NCBI RefSeq assembly: GCF_023715485.1
Contig: NZ_JAMBOF010000003.1
Span: forward strand, 186,001-250,000
Length of the DNA stretch: 64,000 nt
Direction of reading: 5' to 3'
DNA from: Mesobacillus subterraneus
GTDB lineage: Bacteria > Bacillota > Bacilli > Bacillales > Cytobacillaceae
The translations under genes and the position numbers were made by a program. A model generated the notes under the pieces. That model saw only the letters and a program-made list of their open reading frames with translations, did not search any database and was not told the origin of the DNA. Shown piece by piece: positions 62,100 through 64,000 of the stretch (the stretch's first letter is position 1; every line of letters starts with the position of its first letter).

Positions 62100-62124
62100 C
62101 ATCCTCAGCTTTTATTGATAAATT
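62096..62124 (+). promoter_or_regulatory. Sigma-A promoter of the hrcA heat-shock operon
   Basis: TTGACA (62096-62101), 17 bp, TAAATT (62119-62124). The -35 overlaps the hemW stop codon. Confidence 0.82.
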
Positions 62125-62134
62125 ATTTTTAGAA

Positions 62135-62161
62135 TTAGCACTCGTTCTTATAGAGTGCTAA
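62135..62161. promoter_or_regulatory. CIRCE operator
   Basis: The perfect inverted repeat TTAGCACTC-N9-GAGTGCTAA is the classical HrcA binding site. It lies just downstream of the -10 and ends 15 bp before the hrcA start, giving autorepression of hrcA-grpE-dnaK-type operons. Confidence 0.98.
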
Positions 62162-62175
62162 CAGAGGTGATGATG

Positions 62176-63207
62176 TTGTTAACAGATCGTCAGGTGCTTA
62201 TATTGCAGGTGATTGTTGATGACTTTATTCGTTCAGCTCAGCCGATAGGTTCACGGAGCTTGTCGAAAAAAGAGGAAATTACTTTCAGTTCGGCGACAAT
62301 CCGAAATGAAATGGCAGATTTGGAAGACTTGGGTTTCATTGAAAAAACGCACACTTCTTCAGGAAGGATTCCTTCTGAAAAAGGATACCGTTACTATGTC
62401 GATAATCTTCTTCTGCCGCAAAAATTGAATCATTCAGACATGGCTGCTATCAAGTCCCTTTTTGCTGAAAGGATTTACGAACTTGAAAAAATCGTTCAGA
62501 AATCAGCCAAGATCCTTTCTGAAATGACCAATTATACTTCAATTGTCTTGGGGCCGGCAGTGAAGGATAACAGATTGAAAAAACTCCAGATAGTACCGTT
62601 GAATAAGGATACTGCGATTGCCATAATCGTTACGGATACTGGGCATGTGGAAAACAGGATGTTCCATTTCCCGACAAGTGTAGATCCATCCGATGTGGAG
62701 AAAATGGTCAATATCCTCAATGAACGCTTGGCTGGAGTTCCGCTTACAAATCTGAATTCCAAGCTTTATAAGGAGATTGCTGTGTTATTGCGCCAGCATA
62801 TTAGCAGCTATGATACGCTCCTTAATTCGATTGCGGACACACTTAATCTGCCTTCGCATGAAAAGGTGTTTTTCGGCGGCAAGACAAATATCCTCAGTCA
62901 GCCGGAGTTCAATGATGTGGACAAAATCCGCAGACTGATGAACATGATTGAGCAAGAGGATGGTCTTTATCAGCTGATCAGGAAAAATCCTGCTGGTATC
63001 AACATAAAAATCGGCACTGAAAATGATAACTCAGCGATGGAAAATTGCAGTCTTATTACAGCCACCTACTCGATGGGTGCGGAAAAACTGGGAACAATCG
63101 CAGTTTTAGGCCCAACGAGGATGGAATATTCCCGTGTTATCAGCCTGCTTCAATTGATCAGTACAGACCTTTCAAAGGTGCTGACGGAGTTGTATCAAAA
63201 CAAATAG
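62176..63207 (+). CDS. hrcA: Heat-inducible transcription repressor HrcA
   Basis: A 343-residue HrcA: N-terminal winged helix ([39 protein letters not shown]), a GAF-like middle and a dimerisation domain. It represses through CIRCE and depends on GroEL for activity. The start is TTG 62176, six bases after AGAGGTG, giving the canonical 343 residues; two ATGs at 62170 and 62173 are too close to the site. Next gene grpE follows after an unusually long 315-bp gap. Confidence 0.96.
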   Translation: MLTDRQVLILQVIVDDFIRSAQPIGSRSLSKKEEITFSSATIRNEMADLEDLGFIEKTHTSSGRIPSEKGYRYYVDNLLLPQKLNHSDMAAIKSLFAERIYELEKIVQKSAKILSEMTNYTSIVLGPAVKDNRLKKLQIVPLNKDTAIAIIVTDTGHVENRMFHFPTSVDPSDVEKMVNILNERLAGVPLTNLNSKLYKEIAVLLRQHISSYDTLLNSIADTLNLPSHEKVFFGGKTNILSQPEFNDVDKIRRLMNMIEQEDGLYQLIRKNPAGINIKIGTENDNSAMENCSLITATYSMGAEKLGTIAVLGPTRMEYSRVISLLQLISTDLSKVLTELYQNK

Positions 63208-63522
63208 GCATGGAAATATTGATTAAGGGTGGAACAACCTGTTCCATCCCGAATTGTCATGTGTTTTCTATTGGCTCTTTGCGTAAACTTTGTTACTTTT
63301 ATAATCTTATTGATGCCATCTTGGATCAGTTACCCCTGCATAAGACTCTAAGGCAAGAAAATACGGGATTAACGATCGTACGAAAGCAACAATCAATGTG
63401 GGTACAGCTTTCTATGGAGTCTGAAATACTTCATTGAAATATAACATCCAGGAACTACCCTGGAAAACTGTGGTGATTGAATGATATACGCTGCAGTCAT
63501 TATTTTAGGGAGGTGAGTTAAC
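63208..63522. other. 315-bp gap between hrcA and grpE
   Basis: It contains the imperfect hairpin GGGTGGAAC/GTTCCATCCC (63228-63251) without a T-run and a 44-codon-scale open stretch with no ribosome site. No promoter or CIRCE copy was found. It may be a processed leader of the grpE-dnaK mRNA. Confidence 0.4.
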
Positions 63523-64000
63523 GTGACAGAAGAAAAAAACATTGAGCAAGAATTGAACAGCCAGATGGAAGAAGGAACGGTTGAAGAAGTTTTTGCCGAA
63601 AACGAAGCTTCTGAACAAATCGCAGATATGCAAGAACAAGATCCAACACAACAGAAAATCACTGAATTGGAAGCGAAACTCGAGGAAGCTGATAACCGTT
63701 ACTTGCGCCTGCAGGCTGACTTTGATAACTTCCGCCGCCGTTCAAGAATTGAACTTGAGGCGAGCGCTAAATATAGAGCACAAAGCATCATCACTGACCT
63801 GCTTCCGGCTATCGACAATTTTGAGCGAGCCATGAAGATGGAAGTGGATAATGAACAGGCAAAATCCCTGATGCAGGGCGTGGATATGGTATACCGCAGC
63901 CTGCTTGATGCTCTGAAAAATGAGGGCGTAGAAGTCATTGAAGCGGTTGGCAAAGAATTTGACCCGCATCTTCACCAGGCAGTTATGCAAGCTGAAGATG
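63523..64000 (+). CDS. grpE: Nucleotide exchange factor GrpE (partial, cut at window end)
   Basis: 159 codons of GrpE are present. An acidic N-terminus is followed by a long coiled coil (about 45-95, [28 protein letters not shown]) and the head domain reaching [19 protein letters not shown]. It swaps ADP for ATP on DnaK. The start is GTG 63523 behind AGGGAGGTGAG. The last roughly 30 codons lie outside the window. CIRCE control through hrcA is expected. Confidence 0.97.
   Translation, partial: MTEEKNIEQELNSQMEEGTVEEVFAENEASEQIADMQEQDPTQQKITELEAKLEEADNRYLRLQADFDNFRRRSRIELEASAKYRAQSIITDLLPAIDNFERAMKMEVDNEQAKSLMQGVDMVYRSLLDALKNEGVEVIEAVGKEFDPHLHQAVMQAED

Noticed and set aside
63045-63437. 130-codon ORF overlapping the end of hrcA and the grpE gap
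   Set aside because: Starts inside hrcA in another frame without a ribosome site; the overlapping part is hrcA by clear homology.

Overview
The window is a contiguous, densely coded stretch of a low-GC Gram-positive, endospore-forming, competence-gene-bearing chromosome of the Bacillaceae. Gene order follows the relA to grpE region of Bacillus subtilis almost gene for gene (relA-dtd-amidase-hisS-aspS-6S RNA-tcdA-rarA-cymR-iscS-mnmA-recD2-alaS-ireB-ruvX-mltG-trmR-trhP1-trhP2-udk-greA-pbpI, then sda-yqeG-yqeH-aroE-yhbY-nadD-yqeK-rsfS-yqeM-comER-comEA-EB-EC-holA-rpsT-gpr-spoIIP-lepA-hemW-hrcA-grpE). Several differences show that it is not B. subtilis itself: an uninterrupted sigK, an mtaD-mtnN pair, a persulfide/sulfide oxidation operon, and pssA and psd arranged divergently. 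A Mesobacillus/Cytobacillus-like genus is my guess. No phage, insertion sequence, rRNA, tRNA or CRISPR array was seen.

Layout. 1-6.4 kb: end of relA, dtd, a five-SH3b cell-wall amidase on the minus strand, and a T-box-controlled hisS-aspS operon. 6.4-18 kb: 6S RNA, tcdA, rarA, the sulfur-relay set cymR-iscS-mnmA, a TPR protein, recD2, small conserved genes and an AI-2E-family exporter. 18-30.7 kb: T-box/alaS, ireB-ruvX-yrzB, mltG, the wobble-uridine module trmR-trhP1-trhP2, udk, greA, pbpI and yrrS. 30.7-35.4 kb: yrzA, mtaD-mtnN, a YrhC-like gene, an array of five micro-ORFs including a YrzI-family gene, and pro-sigK. 35.6-42.4 kb: DsrE-TusA-SQR-DUF1641, a truncated haemoglobin, an orphan response regulator, a Gly-rich spore-type peptide, an M3 peptidase and pssA. 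42.6-64 kb: psd, sda with its DnaA-box region, the yqeG-yqeM ribosome/NAD cluster, com genes, holA, rpsT, sporulation genes gpr and spoIIP, lepA, hemW, and the CIRCE-controlled hrcA-grpE operon, cut at the window end.

Functional themes. Translation quality and tRNA maturation dominate: dtd, hisS, aspS, alaS, tcdA, iscS-mnmA, trmR-trhP1-trhP2, and ribosome factors yqeH, yhbY, rsfS and lepA. Sporulation (sigK, gpr, spoIIP, sda, pbpI) and DNA uptake or repair (comEA/EB/EC, recD2, rarA, ruvX, holA) are interleaved. Regulation visible in the DNA includes two T-boxes, 6S RNA, CIRCE, DnaA boxes and many intrinsic terminators.

The least explained signals are intergenic: three short arrays with 19-21-bp periodicity but different cores, the micro-ORF array with tandem near-identical terminators, a terminator hairpin that contains the pbpI ribosome-binding site, and a hisS T-box whose specifier and acceptor bulge look more like Asn than His.
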